A stretch of 64,000 nucleotides of DNA from Acetivibrio sp964564015. Lineage in GTDB: Bacteria; Bacillota; Clostridia; Acetivibrionales; Acetivibrionaceae. Below, piece by piece: positions 34,874 to 43,477 of the stretch. The notes under the pieces are model-generated. The model had not been told where the DNA came from. It searched no databases and worked only from the letters and a program-made list of their open reading frames with translations. The translations under genes were made by a program, and so were the position numbers. The stretch covers positions 62,001-126,000 of the forward strand of contig CAZLZR010000002.1 of the NCBI GenBank assembly GCA_964564015.1. The letters run 5' to 3'. Every line of letters starts with the position of its first letter. Position 1 is the stretch's first letter.

Positions 34874-34882
34874 TTATCCACA
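34874..34882 (+). promoter_or_regulatory. perfect DnaA box
   Basis: TTATCCACA, preceded 16 bases earlier by a partial reverse motif TGTGGA. About 60 bp after the tsaD stop. Confidence 0.5.
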
Positions 34883-34940
34883 GCTTTGTAAAATCTCACT
34901 ATTCTAAAGAATTGCTGAAATATAACTTCAGATTTTGATC

Positions 34941-35963
34941 CTATTTTCTTTCTCCAAGTTTAAGCCCAGGTATAGCATTTAAATACAAGTCTGACACATT
35001 GCCTCTTTCAAATTCATAATATGCAGCACAGGCTATCATAGCTGCATTGTCGGTACACAATACCGGACTTGGATAATAAACTAAAAAACCTTCCTTACCG
35101 GCTCTTTCCATAAGCTCCTTTCTGAGCAGTGAGTTAGCCGCAACTCCTCCTGCAAGAGCAACCTTGTGTGATCCGACCTTTTTTGCTGCCGATATAAGAT
35201 TTGCAACTAAAACATCCACAACAGCTGACTGAAAACTCGCACAAACATCCCCCACATTATACTTTTCACCTTTCTGCTCAAGACTGTTTAAGTAATTCAA
35301 CACCGCAGTCTTAATACCGCTAAAACTGAAATCAAAGCAACCTTTTTCAAAATGCACCCTTGGAAAATCAATAGCTTTGGCATTCCCCTCCCTGGCCACT
35401 TTATCAATCAAAGGACCACCAGGGTAGCCAAGCCCTACTGCTCTTGCAACTTTGTCAAAAGCCTCTCCTGCGGCATCATCCCTTGTCCTGCCTAATATCT
35501 CAAACCTGTCATAATCACTGACGTGCACAATATGACTGTGACCTCCTGATGCAACAAGGCACACAAAAGGTGGCTCCAAATCTCTATGCTGTAAATAGTT
35601 TGCTGAAATATGTCCCTCTATATGATGAACCCCTATCAATGGCTTGTCCCAGGCAAAAGCTAATGCTTTGGCAGCCGAAAGACCCACAAGCAAAGCACCA
35701 ACAAGACCAGGACCGTATGTAACTCCTATTGCATCAATGTTATCAGGGGTTATTCCTGCATCCTCGACTGCCTGATTAATTACAGGTATAATAAGTTCTA
35801 CATGCTTTCTGGATGCAATTTCAGGCACAACACCTCCATATTTCTGGTGAAGATCTACCTGTGAAGAAATAACATTAGTCAAGACCTCACGGCCATTCTT
35901 AACAACTGCCGCAGAAGTTTCATCGCAACTTGACTCAATCCCGAGAATAATTTTATCTGCCAA
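34941..35963 (-). CDS. tsaD: tRNA N6-threonylcarbamoyladenosine transferase TsaD
   Basis: 340 residues if started at TTG 35963 (AGGTG 6 bases upstream); a GTG at 35972 would add three. Family motifs: ILGIESSCDETSAAVV, GGVVPEIASRKH, iron-binding HHIEGH near residue 110, GGHSHIV, and KVALAGGVAANSLLR. It transfers threonylcarbamoyl to A37 of ANN-decoding tRNAs together with TsaB and TsaE, encoded elsewhere. Full family length (about 340). Confidence 0.96.
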   Translation of the reverse strand: MADKIILGIESSCDETSAAVVKNGREVLTNVISSQVDLHQKYGGVVPEIASRKHVELIIPVINQAVEDAGITPDNIDAIGVTYGPGLVGALLVGLSAAKALAFAWDKPLIGVHHIEGHISANYLQHRDLEPPFVCLVASGGHSHIVHVSDYDRFEILGRTRDDAAGEAFDKVARAVGLGYPGGPLIDKVAREGNAKAIDFPRVHFEKGCFDFSFSGIKTAVLNYLNSLEQKGEKYNVGDVCASFQSAVVDVLVANLISAAKKVGSHKVALAGGVAANSLLRKELMERAGKEGFLVYYPSPVLCTDNAAMIACAAYYEFERGNVSDLYLNAIPGLKLGERK

Positions 35964-36000
35964 TACCAACACCTGCTTATCCTTTAATTTTTTTATTACC

Positions 36001-36106
36001 AGTGCTTTTTAACATAACTAACTTCCAGCCTTTAATAATGTTAAAAATGTACATCCTATGTTCAAAACCTCGAACACTCTAGAAATTAATTATGTTACAA
36101 AGCACT
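36001..36106. mobile_element. MITE-like palindromic element, family P3 copy 2
   Basis: 106 bp with terminal inverted repeats AGTGCTTTTTAACATAA and TTATGTTACAAAGCACT (16 of 17 match). The right end matches that of 25957-26075 (TAGTG, Y, TTT, AACATAATT pattern). It lies between tsaD and uppP and ends 1 bp before the uppP stop codon, just as copy 1 does at its gene. Confidence 0.65.
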
Positions 36107-36107
36107 A

Positions 36108-36905
36108 CTACTTAAAAAAGATTCTCGTAAAATACTGATCTATTATTACAAGTCCACCAACAACAAAAACATAATACGAAAAATATTTTAAACTTGCCTT
36201 TGTAAAAATCTTAAGCATTACTTTTATAGCAAAATATCCGGATATACCTGCCGCCAGCATTCCTGCAAGCAACGGAACTGTCTCTACAGCTATTTTCCCG
36301 TCCTTTAATATATCCCAGCCTTCAAGCACTACCGACCCTAATATTGCAGGTATTGACATAAGAAACGAAAACTTTATTGCGAACTCACGATCCAACCCTC
36401 TGAATAACGCTCCTGCAAGAGTCAACCCGGAACGTGAGATTGCCGGCATTATTGCAATTCCCTGTGCAGTACCGATAACACCAGCATCAAGGTAGTTCAT
36501 GTTTTCAAGCTTTTTGCCGTTTTTCTTTTCTTTATGCTTTTCTTCAACATACAAAAGCACAAGGCCGGTTATTATAAATTCAATCCCTAATGTAGCTCCT
36601 GTATCAAATAGCAATACTAACAGATCTTTAAAAACAAGTGCAATTATGACCGTAGGCAGAGTACCCGCAACTACAAGCAGGGTAAGCTTGCTAAAAGGCT
36701 TTTTTATCATCATTATTACGTCTTCCCTCAAAACTATAACCACTGCTATAAGTGTAGCAAGATGAACAGCCACCTCAAATGTTATTGATCCCTGCTTCAG
36801 CCCAAACAAGTTTTGAAAAAGGCTCAAATGTCCTGAGCTGCTTATTGGTAAAAACTCTGTCAAACCCTGTATTATGCCCAGTATTATTGCCTGTATCAGA
36901 TTCAT
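36108..36905 (-). CDS. uppP: undecaprenyl-diphosphatase
   Basis: 265 residues, about eight membrane segments. BacA/UppP signatures: QGLTEFLPISSSGHLSLF near the N terminus (EFLPISSSGH) and PAISRSGLTLAGALFRGLDR near residue 155, with the conserved Ser and Arg. It dephosphorylates undecaprenyl diphosphate to recycle the lipid carrier for peptidoglycan and confers bacitracin tolerance. Probably its own transcription unit, with lonB terminated upstream at 37061-37092. Confidence 0.96.
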   Translation of the reverse strand: MNLIQAIILGIIQGLTEFLPISSSGHLSLFQNLFGLKQGSITFEVAVHLATLIAVVIVLREDVIMMIKKPFSKLTLLVVAGTLPTVIIALVFKDLLVLLFDTGATLGIEFIITGLVLLYVEEKHKEKKNGKKLENMNYLDAGVIGTAQGIAIMPAISRSGLTLAGALFRGLDREFAIKFSFLMSIPAILGSVVLEGWDILKDGKIAVETVPLLAGMLAAGISGYFAIKVMLKIFTKASLKYFSYYVFVVGGLVIIDQYFTRIFFK

Positions 36906-37060
36906 GTCATTGCTCCTCCTCTAAATATTATACACAAAGCTATATCAATCAAACTATAGCATATCATAAATATTTTATTTCGAGAAGGTATGATAAATTC
37001 CTATTGGCGCATGTAATTTAAGTGAAGAAAAATATGCACCAAATTCTAACCTCGCGCGAA

Positions 37061-37092
37061 AACGGGGTGGATTTTACTACGTCCACCCCGTT
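37061..37092 (-). terminator. lonB terminator
   Basis: AACGGGGTGGA/TCCACCCCGTT, perfect 11-bp stem with a 10-base loop, 30 bp after the lonB stop, followed on the minus strand by TTCGCG. Strong stem, short T tract. Confidence 0.7.
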
Positions 37093-37121
37093 CAGTACAT
37101 TTGAGCCATAATTATATTTTA

Positions 37122-38801
37122 TCACGCACCGGATGCACTTAATACATTGACAGGCTTGCCTTGTATGGATATATTTTCGGCTTCTCCCTTTTCTTTTTTG
37201 CCAAATACCATTTCTGTAACTTCATATATATCCTCAACAGGCACTACATCGATGTCCATTGTCTCAAACATCTCCTGCCAGTTATCCTTTGCTATTATCA
37301 CTTTCTTAATACCGGCATTCCTTGCGGCTTCGACCTTTGCAACAACTCCTCCAACCGGTTTTACTTTTCCCCTTATGGATATTTCACCTGTCATTGCTAT
37401 TTCACTGCTTATTGGAAGATTATTTATTGCAGAGTACACTGCCGTAGCAATGGCAATACCTGCAGAAGGTCCGTCTATAGGTACTCCTCCGGGGAAATTC
37501 AAATGAATGTCATAATCTTTGTAGTCTATATCAAAGAGTCTTTTTAAAACTGTCAGAACATTTTCCACGGATCCTTTTGCAGTGCTTGTTCTCCTGAGCT
37601 TGTGCCCTCTTCCATCCATCTCTTCCTCTTCAATAATTCCAGTAATTTTCAATGTACCTTTCCCACTAAAAGTCTTAGCTGCTGCAACTTCAATGTCTAA
37701 CACCATACCCGTACAATTTCCGAACACGGCCAACCCGTTAATACATCCTACTTGTTCGCTCTTATCAACCTTTTTATCTATACGTGGATTATATTTGCCA
37801 AACTCGATTACCCACTCAATATCTTTCCTCTTTATAAGCCGCCGATCCTCAACTAAAGCCACTCCTCCGGCAATCTGAACTATATTTACGGCATCCCTGC
37901 CACTTTGTGCATATTTTGCTATCAACTCGCCTCCGCCGTCCTCAAGGACAAAGCCTCCCTTTTGGGCAGCGTTTTTTGCTATCTCCGTTACTTCTCCGGC
38001 TGTAAGTGGCCTGAAATATATCTCTACACATCTCGACCTTATAGCCGCCGGTATTTCATCCGCCGTCCTTGTGGTAGCACCTACAAGTCTGAAGTCAGCA
38101 GGCAAACCCTTTTGGAATATCTCATGGATATGCGAGGGGATGTTCTTATCCTCAGAGCTATAGTACGCGCTCTCAAGAAATACTCTCCTGTCCTCAAGCA
38201 CTTTAAGGAGTTTGTTCATCTGGATAGGATGAAGTTCACCGATTTCATCTAAAAATAAGATTCCGCCGTGAGCTTTTGTAGCGGCTCCCGGTTTTGGCTG
38301 TGGGATACCGGCTACGCCATAGGCTCCCGCACCCTGATATATGGGGTCGTGCACCGAACCGATAAGCGGATCGGCTATCCCTCTTTCGTCAAATCTTAAG
38401 GTAGTTGCATCTACTTCTACAAATTTAGCTTCCTTTTTAAAGGGAGATATGCTATTTTGCTTAGCTTCATCCAGAATAACCCTTGCAGCAGCAGTTTTAC
38501 CCACACCTGGCGGTCCATATATAAGTACATGCTGAGGATTAGGACCGCATAAAGCAGCCCTTAGTGCTTTAAGCCCTTGTTCCTGCCCAACAATCTCCTT
38601 TAATGTAGAAGGTCTTGTCCTCTCAGATAACGGTTCCGAAAGTTTAATTTCCCGGAGTTTTCTGAGTTTATCCATCTCTTTCTTTGACTCTTTCTCAATG
38701 GCACTCTTGTTTCCCTGCTGTGATTTCAACAGATTTAAAAAGTATAGTCCAATAATTATTGAGAAGAATAATTGTATAATAAAGAGAGTGCTTGTAAGCA
38801 T
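37122..38801 (-). CDS. lonB: ATP-dependent protease LonB
   Basis: 559 residues, the size of Bacillus LonB (about 550). N-terminal membrane segment (residues 3-23), AAA+ domain with Walker A GPPGVGKT and Walker B GILFLDEIGEL, and C-terminal Lon protease domain with catalytic Ser in DGPSAGIA and Lys in GKVKPVGGV. LonB lacks the long Lon N domain and in Bacillus acts in the forespore with sigma-F. Order tig-clpP-clpX-lonB on one strand resembles Bacillus tig-clpX-lonB. Confidence 0.95.
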   Translation of the reverse strand: MLTSTLFIIQLFFSIIIGLYFLNLLKSQQGNKSAIEKESKKEMDKLRKLREIKLSEPLSERTRPSTLKEIVGQEQGLKALRAALCGPNPQHVLIYGPPGVGKTAAARVILDEAKQNSISPFKKEAKFVEVDATTLRFDERGIADPLIGSVHDPIYQGAGAYGVAGIPQPKPGAATKAHGGILFLDEIGELHPIQMNKLLKVLEDRRVFLESAYYSSEDKNIPSHIHEIFQKGLPADFRLVGATTRTADEIPAAIRSRCVEIYFRPLTAGEVTEIAKNAAQKGGFVLEDGGGELIAKYAQSGRDAVNIVQIAGGVALVEDRRLIKRKDIEWVIEFGKYNPRIDKKVDKSEQVGCINGLAVFGNCTGMVLDIEVAAAKTFSGKGTLKITGIIEEEEMDGRGHKLRRTSTAKGSVENVLTVLKRLFDIDYKDYDIHLNFPGGVPIDGPSAGIAIATAVYSAINNLPISSEIAMTGEISIRGKVKPVGGVVAKVEAARNAGIKKVIIAKDNWQEMFETMDIDVVPVEDIYEVTEMVFGKKEKGEAENISIQGKPVNVLSASGA

Positions 38802-39007
38802 TTTTTATCCTCCTAATATTAATTTTTTGCGTAGTTATGCAATACTCCCTTACAACAATAAAGCGCAACGCAATAATGCCAATAAACCTTTAAGTATATT
38901 ATTTACCTTGTTAGCTATTTTATCCTGACATTTTGAATTAGAAAGTATTGGAAATTAAAGCACCCTTAACCTGACATCAACAAAAATAAAACAATCATCA
39001 TTTCCTT

Positions 39008-39109
39008 AGGGATAACGAAAAAATAACATCCTATTCTCATATTTTGAAAACATTATCAAATCAAGTTTTTTCGTTATCCAGAGTATGAATTTATATTTTA
39101 GTCATACCT
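39008..39109 (+). mobile_element. 102-bp palindromic element, family P2 copy A
   Basis: Runs from AGGGATAACG to GTCATACCT. Inner perfect 14-bp inverted repeat GGATAACGAAAAAA/TTTTTTCGTTATCC; imperfect outer ends AGGGATAAC/AGGTATGAC. Nearly identical 102-bp copies lie at 53766-53867 (inverted) and 62547-62648. Confidence 0.8.
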
Positions 39110-39119
39110 CAACATCAAA

Positions 39120-39145
39120 AAAAGAGAGGCAGCTGCCTCTCTTTT
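39120..39145. terminator. clpX terminator
   Basis: AAAAGAGAGGCAG/CTGCCTCTCTTTT, a perfect 26-bp palindrome with T and A tracts, 40 bp after the clpX stop. Usable from both sides. Confidence 0.85.
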
Positions 39146-39185
39146 AATCAGATATGTTGGTTTAATAAATTTTATATACTTAAGT

Positions 39186-40481
39186 TCACGAAGCCGATTC
39201 TTTCTTAACACTGGACTTCTTCTTGGAAGTCTTTTTCATTGACTTTTTGTTCTCGTTAATAACAATCGACGGCGTTGTATTATTCACAACTGTGTCCCTC
39301 GTAACTATGCACTTTTCAGCATTACCCATAGTCGGAATATCGTACATAACTTCTAGCATAATCTCTTCAATTATTGCTCTAAGTCCCCTGGCACCAGTAT
39401 TTCTTTCTATTGACTTTTCTGCAATAGCTTCTAGTGCACCGGTTTCAAATTCCAATTCCACTTCATCCATCTCAAACAGCTTCTGATATTGCTTTACAAG
39501 AGCATTTTTCGGCTCAGTCAATATCTGAATCAATGCTGCCTTATCAAGGGATTGCAGCGACACCAAAACCGGCAGACGTCCGACAAACTCAGGTATAAGT
39601 CCATACTTCAACAAATCCTGAGGATAGATGTTCTTTAATATTTCTCCAACATCTATTTTCTTTTGGCTTTCGATTTTAGCTCCAAATCCCATTGACTTTT
39701 TGCCTATTCTGTTCTGAATGATCTTGTCAATACCATCAAAAGCTCCACCACAGATAAACAGTATATTAGTGGTATCTATCTGAATAAACTCCTGATGAGG
39801 ATGTTTTCTGCCGCCTTGCGGTGGCACGGAAGCAACCGTTCCTTCAAGAATCTTCAAGAGTGCCTGTTGAACCCCTTCACCGCTAACGTCTCTGGTAATT
39901 GAAGGATTCTCAGATTTCCTTGCTATCTTATCTATTTCGTCGATATAGATTATACCCTTTTCAGCCTTTTCAATATCATAGTCAGCAGCCTGTATAAGCT
40001 TCAAAAGAATATTTTCAACGTCTTCCCCTACATAACCTGCTTCTGTCAGTGATGTCGCATCGGCAATAGCAAAAGGTACATTGAGAATTTTTGCAAGTGT
40101 CTGAGCCAGCAGTGTCTTTCCAGACCCGGTAGGACCAATCATAATAATGTTGCTTTTCTGAAGTTCCACATCAGACCCTTTAATATCAGTGTTTATCCTC
40201 TTGTAGTGGTTATAAACTGCAACAGAAAGCGACTTCTTTGCAGTTTCCTGTCCAATTACATATTGATCCAATATCTCTTTGATTTCGACAGGTTTTGGTA
40301 CGTCATTAAGTTCTGCTTCAGTTCTTGCATCTTCAAACTCTTCCTCAATTATCTCTGAACAGAGCTCAATACACTCATCGCATATATAAACTCCAGGTCC
40401 AGCTACCAACCTTTTAACCTGTTCTTGGGTCTTGCCACAGAAAGAGCACTTTAGTTGCTTCTTTTCATCATATCTGGACAT
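39186..40481 (-). CDS. clpX: Clp protease ATPase subunit ClpX
   Basis: 431 residues. N-terminal zinc-binding domain (CSFC ... ICDEC), AAA+ core with Walker A GPTGSGKT, Walker B GIIYIDEIDKI, substrate-binding pore loop GYVGED, the ClpP-contacting IGF-type loop (KKSMGFGAK) and sensor-2 RNTGARGLR. The C-terminal tail is unusually Lys/Ser-rich (KKTSKKKSSVKKE). It unfolds proteins, including tmRNA-tagged ones, for ClpP. It lies 13 bp after clpP in one operon. GAGGTGG precedes the ATG. Confidence 0.97.
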   Translation of the reverse strand: MSRYDEKKQLKCSFCGKTQEQVKRLVAGPGVYICDECIELCSEIIEEEFEDARTEAELNDVPKPVEIKEILDQYVIGQETAKKSLSVAVYNHYKRINTDIKGSDVELQKSNIIMIGPTGSGKTLLAQTLAKILNVPFAIADATSLTEAGYVGEDVENILLKLIQAADYDIEKAEKGIIYIDEIDKIARKSENPSITRDVSGEGVQQALLKILEGTVASVPPQGGRKHPHQEFIQIDTTNILFICGGAFDGIDKIIQNRIGKKSMGFGAKIESQKKIDVGEILKNIYPQDLLKYGLIPEFVGRLPVLVSLQSLDKAALIQILTEPKNALVKQYQKLFEMDEVELEFETGALEAIAEKSIERNTGARGLRAIIEEIMLEVMYDIPTMGNAEKCIVTRDTVVNNTTPSIVINENKKSMKKTSKKKSSVKKESAS

Positions 40482-40494
40482 CCTACCACCTCGT

Positions 40495-41079
40495 TTATTT
40501 TCTTCTTTCCATTACATCGTCTACTAATCCGTAAGCTTTAGCTTCCTCTGCGGACATAAAAAAGTCTCTTTCAGTATCTGCTTCAATCTTTTCTAAAGGC
40601 TGCCCCGTTTTCTCACTCAAAATCTTGTTCAATCTGTCTCTGGTCTTGAGAATGTGCTCTGCATGTATCTTAATTTCTGTTGCCTGACCTCTGGTTCCGC
40701 CTAATGGCTGATGTATCATGATTTCACTGTTTGGTAAGGCAAATCTTTTCCCTTTGGCTCCGGCAGCTAATAAGAATGCTCCCATACTTGCAGCCATACC
40801 AATGCATATTGTGGATACATCCGGTCTGACATATTGCATGGTGTCATATATAGCTAATCCGGCAGATACAGATCCTCCCGGGCTATTTATATAAAGCTGT
40901 ATATCCTTATCAGGATCTTCAGCCTCAAGGAACAACATCTGGGCAACTACAAGGCTTGCCGTAACATCATTAACTTCATCACTTAAGAGTATTATTCTAT
41001 CTTTCAGCAGCCTGGAAAAAATATCATACGAACGTTCTCCACGGTTTGTTTGTTCAACTACTACAGGTACAAGACTCAT
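40495..41079 (-). CDS. clpP: ATP-dependent Clp protease proteolytic subunit
   Basis: 194 residues from the ATG at 41079 (GGGAGG upstream; family-typical start MSLVPVVVEQTNRGERSYD). Catalytic Ser in GMAASMGAF, His in MIHQPLGG, Asp in DTERDFFMS. It forms the tetradecameric barrel that partners ClpX, encoded next. No second clpP is in the window. Confidence 0.97.
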   Translation of the reverse strand: MSLVPVVVEQTNRGERSYDIFSRLLKDRIILLSDEVNDVTASLVVAQMLFLEAEDPDKDIQLYINSPGGSVSAGLAIYDTMQYVRPDVSTICIGMAASMGAFLLAAGAKGKRFALPNSEIMIHQPLGGTRGQATEIKIHAEHILKTRDRLNKILSEKTGQPLEKIEADTERDFFMSAEEAKAYGLVDDVMERRK

Positions 41080-41154
41080 AATAATAACGCCTCCCTTTGC
41101 TCGAACTATATTCTTATTTATTTCTTCCCACAAATACTCTAAATTAAACCTATA

Positions 41155-42441
41155 TTAAGCTATTTTTGCACTTTCAACCAATAACTCTATAGTCTTCCTG
41201 ATTTTTATGGTGTCATTAATATATTGTATATCGTTTTCCTGCAAATGTTTCTTAAATTCTTCAACATCCTGCTTATAACTTTCTGCAATCTTAGCAACCT
41301 CTTGACTGAACTCATCTTCATTTGCTTGAATATTTTCTGCCTTGCAAACAGCATCAAGAACAAGCTGAGTCTTCACTTCTGCTTCAGCTCTCTTTTCAAA
41401 CTGACTTCTGAAATCTATATATCCCATTCCCATAATGCTGAGATACTTTTCAAGGTCAAGCCCTTGATAACGAAGTCTCGAATCAAAATCCTTAACCAAT
41501 GTGTCAATATGTTTTTCAATCATAACGTCAGGTATTTCCACAGTTGCATTTTCATTTACTTTATTGATAACCCTGTCTTCAGTCTCATGTTTTGCTTTAT
41601 GCTCCGCAGCTTCGGTAAGCTTCTTTCTTATATCCTGCTTGTACTCTTCAAAGGTATCAAATTCACTGACATCTTTTGCAAATTCGTCATCTAATACAGG
41701 TAATTCCTTCATTTTTACATCGTTAATAATAACCTTAAAAAGAGCTGCTTTTCCGGCAAGGTCTTTATTACCGTATTCTTCAGGGAATGTTACATTAACC
41801 TCCACATCATCACCGGGTTTAGCTCCAATAAGTTGCTCTTCAAAGCCTGCAATAAAGCTTCCCGAACCAATTTCAAGATTATAACTGCTTGCTTTTCCGC
41901 CTTCAAAGGGTACACCGTCGATAAATCCTTCAAAATCTATATCTGCTATATCACCTTTTTCGATACCTCTATCTTCAACAGTTATCAGTCTTGCACTTTT
42001 TTCTGCTACATTATTGATTTCTTTTTCAACATCATCCTCCGTTACCAGAGCTTGTACCTTCTCAACTTCTACACCTTTATACTGTCCAAGTTCAACCTCA
42101 GGTTTAACGGTAACATCTGCCACGAAAATGAGATTCTCACCCTTTCCGATCTGTTTGATGTCAATACTTGGTCTGTCCACGGGATGAATATCATTTTCTT
42201 CTACCGCAATATCATAAGCTTCAGAACAAACAATATTTATAGCATCTTCATAAAGGACTTCCACACCAAAATATCTTTCAACAATATTCCTCGGTGCTTT
42301 ACCTTTTCTAAATCCCGGTACATTAAATTTTTTCACATTCTTTAAATATGACTTTTGTAAACCTTCTTCAAATTTTGCCGCATCAACTTCTATTTCAAGT
42401 TGAACAATATTCTTTTCCTTTTTTTCCACCTTAACGCTCAT
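41155..42441 (-). CDS. tig: trigger factor
   Basis: 428 residues. N-terminal ribosome-binding domain with the signature FNVPGFRKGKAPRNIVE, central FKBP-type isomerase domain (VEDRGIEKGDIADIDFEGFIDGVPF, LEIGSGSFIAGFEEQLIGAKPGD), then the long helical substrate-binding C domain. It binds nascent chains at the ribosome exit. GGGAGG precedes the ATG. First gene of the tig-clpP-clpX block. Confidence 0.97.
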   Translation of the reverse strand: MSVKVEKKEKNIVQLEIEVDAAKFEEGLQKSYLKNVKKFNVPGFRKGKAPRNIVERYFGVEVLYEDAINIVCSEAYDIAVEENDIHPVDRPSIDIKQIGKGENLIFVADVTVKPEVELGQYKGVEVEKVQALVTEDDVEKEINNVAEKSARLITVEDRGIEKGDIADIDFEGFIDGVPFEGGKASSYNLEIGSGSFIAGFEEQLIGAKPGDDVEVNVTFPEEYGNKDLAGKAALFKVIINDVKMKELPVLDDEFAKDVSEFDTFEEYKQDIRKKLTEAAEHKAKHETEDRVINKVNENATVEIPDVMIEKHIDTLVKDFDSRLRYQGLDLEKYLSIMGMGYIDFRSQFEKRAEAEVKTQLVLDAVCKAENIQANEDEFSQEVAKIAESYKQDVEEFKKHLQENDIQYINDTIKIRKTIELLVESAKIA

Positions 42442-42757
42442 TTATAACCTTTCCTCCCATTATTTGGTTTTATATTAATAATTAATTTAGTTTCCAATTT
42501 ATATGTATGACCGCGTAACCATGATGCTTTTCATACCCCGTCAGCGTACAAAAAATCAGCCACTCCATTATAACATAATATATTTTGAAAAGCCAATATT
42601 AAGCTATAATTTTTTTCAAATTTATATTCAGGAAGAACGAAAAACAGCTCCCCATTTTCAAAGGCTAGTAATTGCCGTACTAGTGCCGGTTAACAAAAAT
42701 AAATTCCAGAATACCGTCAAATCAAATTTTATCGTTATCCAAAGCAACAACTTATTT
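42442..42757. other. intergenic region, phosphoesterase to tig
   Basis: 316 bp. Contains a diverged, internally shortened P2-like repeat (42687-42769) and the tig promoter region. GTAATTGCCGTAC near 42668 is a small imperfect palindrome. No gene is supported. Confidence 0.4.
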
Positions 42758-42769
42758 TTAGCTCAGGCT
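42687..42769 (+). mobile_element. diverged, shortened P2-like element, copy E
   Basis: GGTTAACAAAAATAA at the left and TCAAATCAAATTTTATCGTTATCCA with TTATTTTTAG at the right align with the two ends of the 102-bp family, with about 19 bp missing between. It overlaps the last codons and stop of the phosphoesterase gene. Similarity is partial. Confidence 0.4.
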
Positions 42770-43462
42770 CAGTGGCTTAAAATTTAAATAGTCGGCCGAT
42801 ACCAAATCAAACTTTATTCCATCAACTTCTCCCACTACCGAACTTTTAAAACCAACTCCGTGCAAGTGTCCGTATATACACCTTTTAACGTTATATTTTC
42901 CCATTACTTCCACAAATTTTGACGATTCTCTTTTTGAATTAAAGGGTGGATAATGCATCGCTACAATTATATGTCCGTCATTTGAGTTTTGTGCGGTACT
43001 TTTAAGGGATAATTCAAGTCTTAAAAGTTCTCTGTCAAATATTTTCCTGTCCTCTTCATTAAATCCGTCATCTCCCGGACACTTCCAGCCTCTGGTGCCA
43101 CATAAAGTAACTCCTTCAATATCAAAACTGTTGTTATGCATAAAACTTATTGATTTAAATTCATTTACACACAAAAACTTGTTAAGTTTGCTAAGCGTTG
43201 TCCACCAGTAGTCATGATTTCCTTTTGATATTATCTTCCTACCGGGCATTTTGTCTATAAAACAGAAGTCCTCGTAAGCCTGTTCGAGGTATGTAGCCCA
43301 CGAGATATCGCCCGGAATGATAACATAGTCGTTTTCACCTACCGTTTCCAACCAATTTTTCTCAAGCCTTTCCATATAATTGTACCATCTTTCACCGAAA
43401 ATATCCATGGGCTTGTCTATACTTATTGCCAGGTGAAGATCCGATATTGCAAATATTGACAT
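42758..43462 (-). CDS. calcineurin-type metallophosphoesterase
   Basis: 234 residues. Metal-site motifs in order: ISDLHLA (D-x-H), IIPGDISW (GD), SKGNHDYWW (GNHD), VAMHYPPF (H) and YGHLHGVG (GHxH). Substrate unknown; members act on cyclic nucleotides, nucleotides or proteins. It lies 15 bp after uvrC. The final residues PLSLS and the stop codon fall inside a P2-like repeat, so the C terminus may have been altered. Confidence 0.88.
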   Translation of the reverse strand: MSIFAISDLHLAISIDKPMDIFGERWYNYMERLEKNWLETVGENDYVIIPGDISWATYLEQAYEDFCFIDKMPGRKIISKGNHDYWWTTLSKLNKFLCVNEFKSISFMHNNSFDIEGVTLCGTRGWKCPGDDGFNEEDRKIFDRELLRLELSLKSTAQNSNDGHIIVAMHYPPFNSKRESSKFVEVMGKYNVKRCIYGHLHGVGFKSSVVGEVDGIKFDLVSADYLNFKPLSLS

Positions 43463-43477
43463 TAATTTTTACTCCTG

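Larger units (their letters stand above)
34339..34940. other. 600-bp intergenic region with DnaA boxes and a strong hairpin
   Basis: Between the radical SAM gene and tsaD, on the same strand. Contains two clusters with TTATCCACA, one strong terminator-like hairpin, and AT-rich sequence. No protein gene is supported; a plus-strand frame at 34394-34588 has no ribosome site. Confidence 0.6.
38802..39185. other. intergenic region, clpX to lonB
   Basis: 384 bp holding a 102-bp palindromic element (39008-39109) and the clpX terminator (39120-39145). The rest is AT-rich; the lonB promoter should lie within 38802-38900 but no clear pair of boxes was found. Confidence 0.5.

Noticed and set aside
34443..34882. 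Chromosomal origin of replication
   Set aside because: DnaA boxes are present, but dnaA, dnaN and other origin genes are absent, and neighbouring genes (tsaD, uppP) are not origin-linked here.
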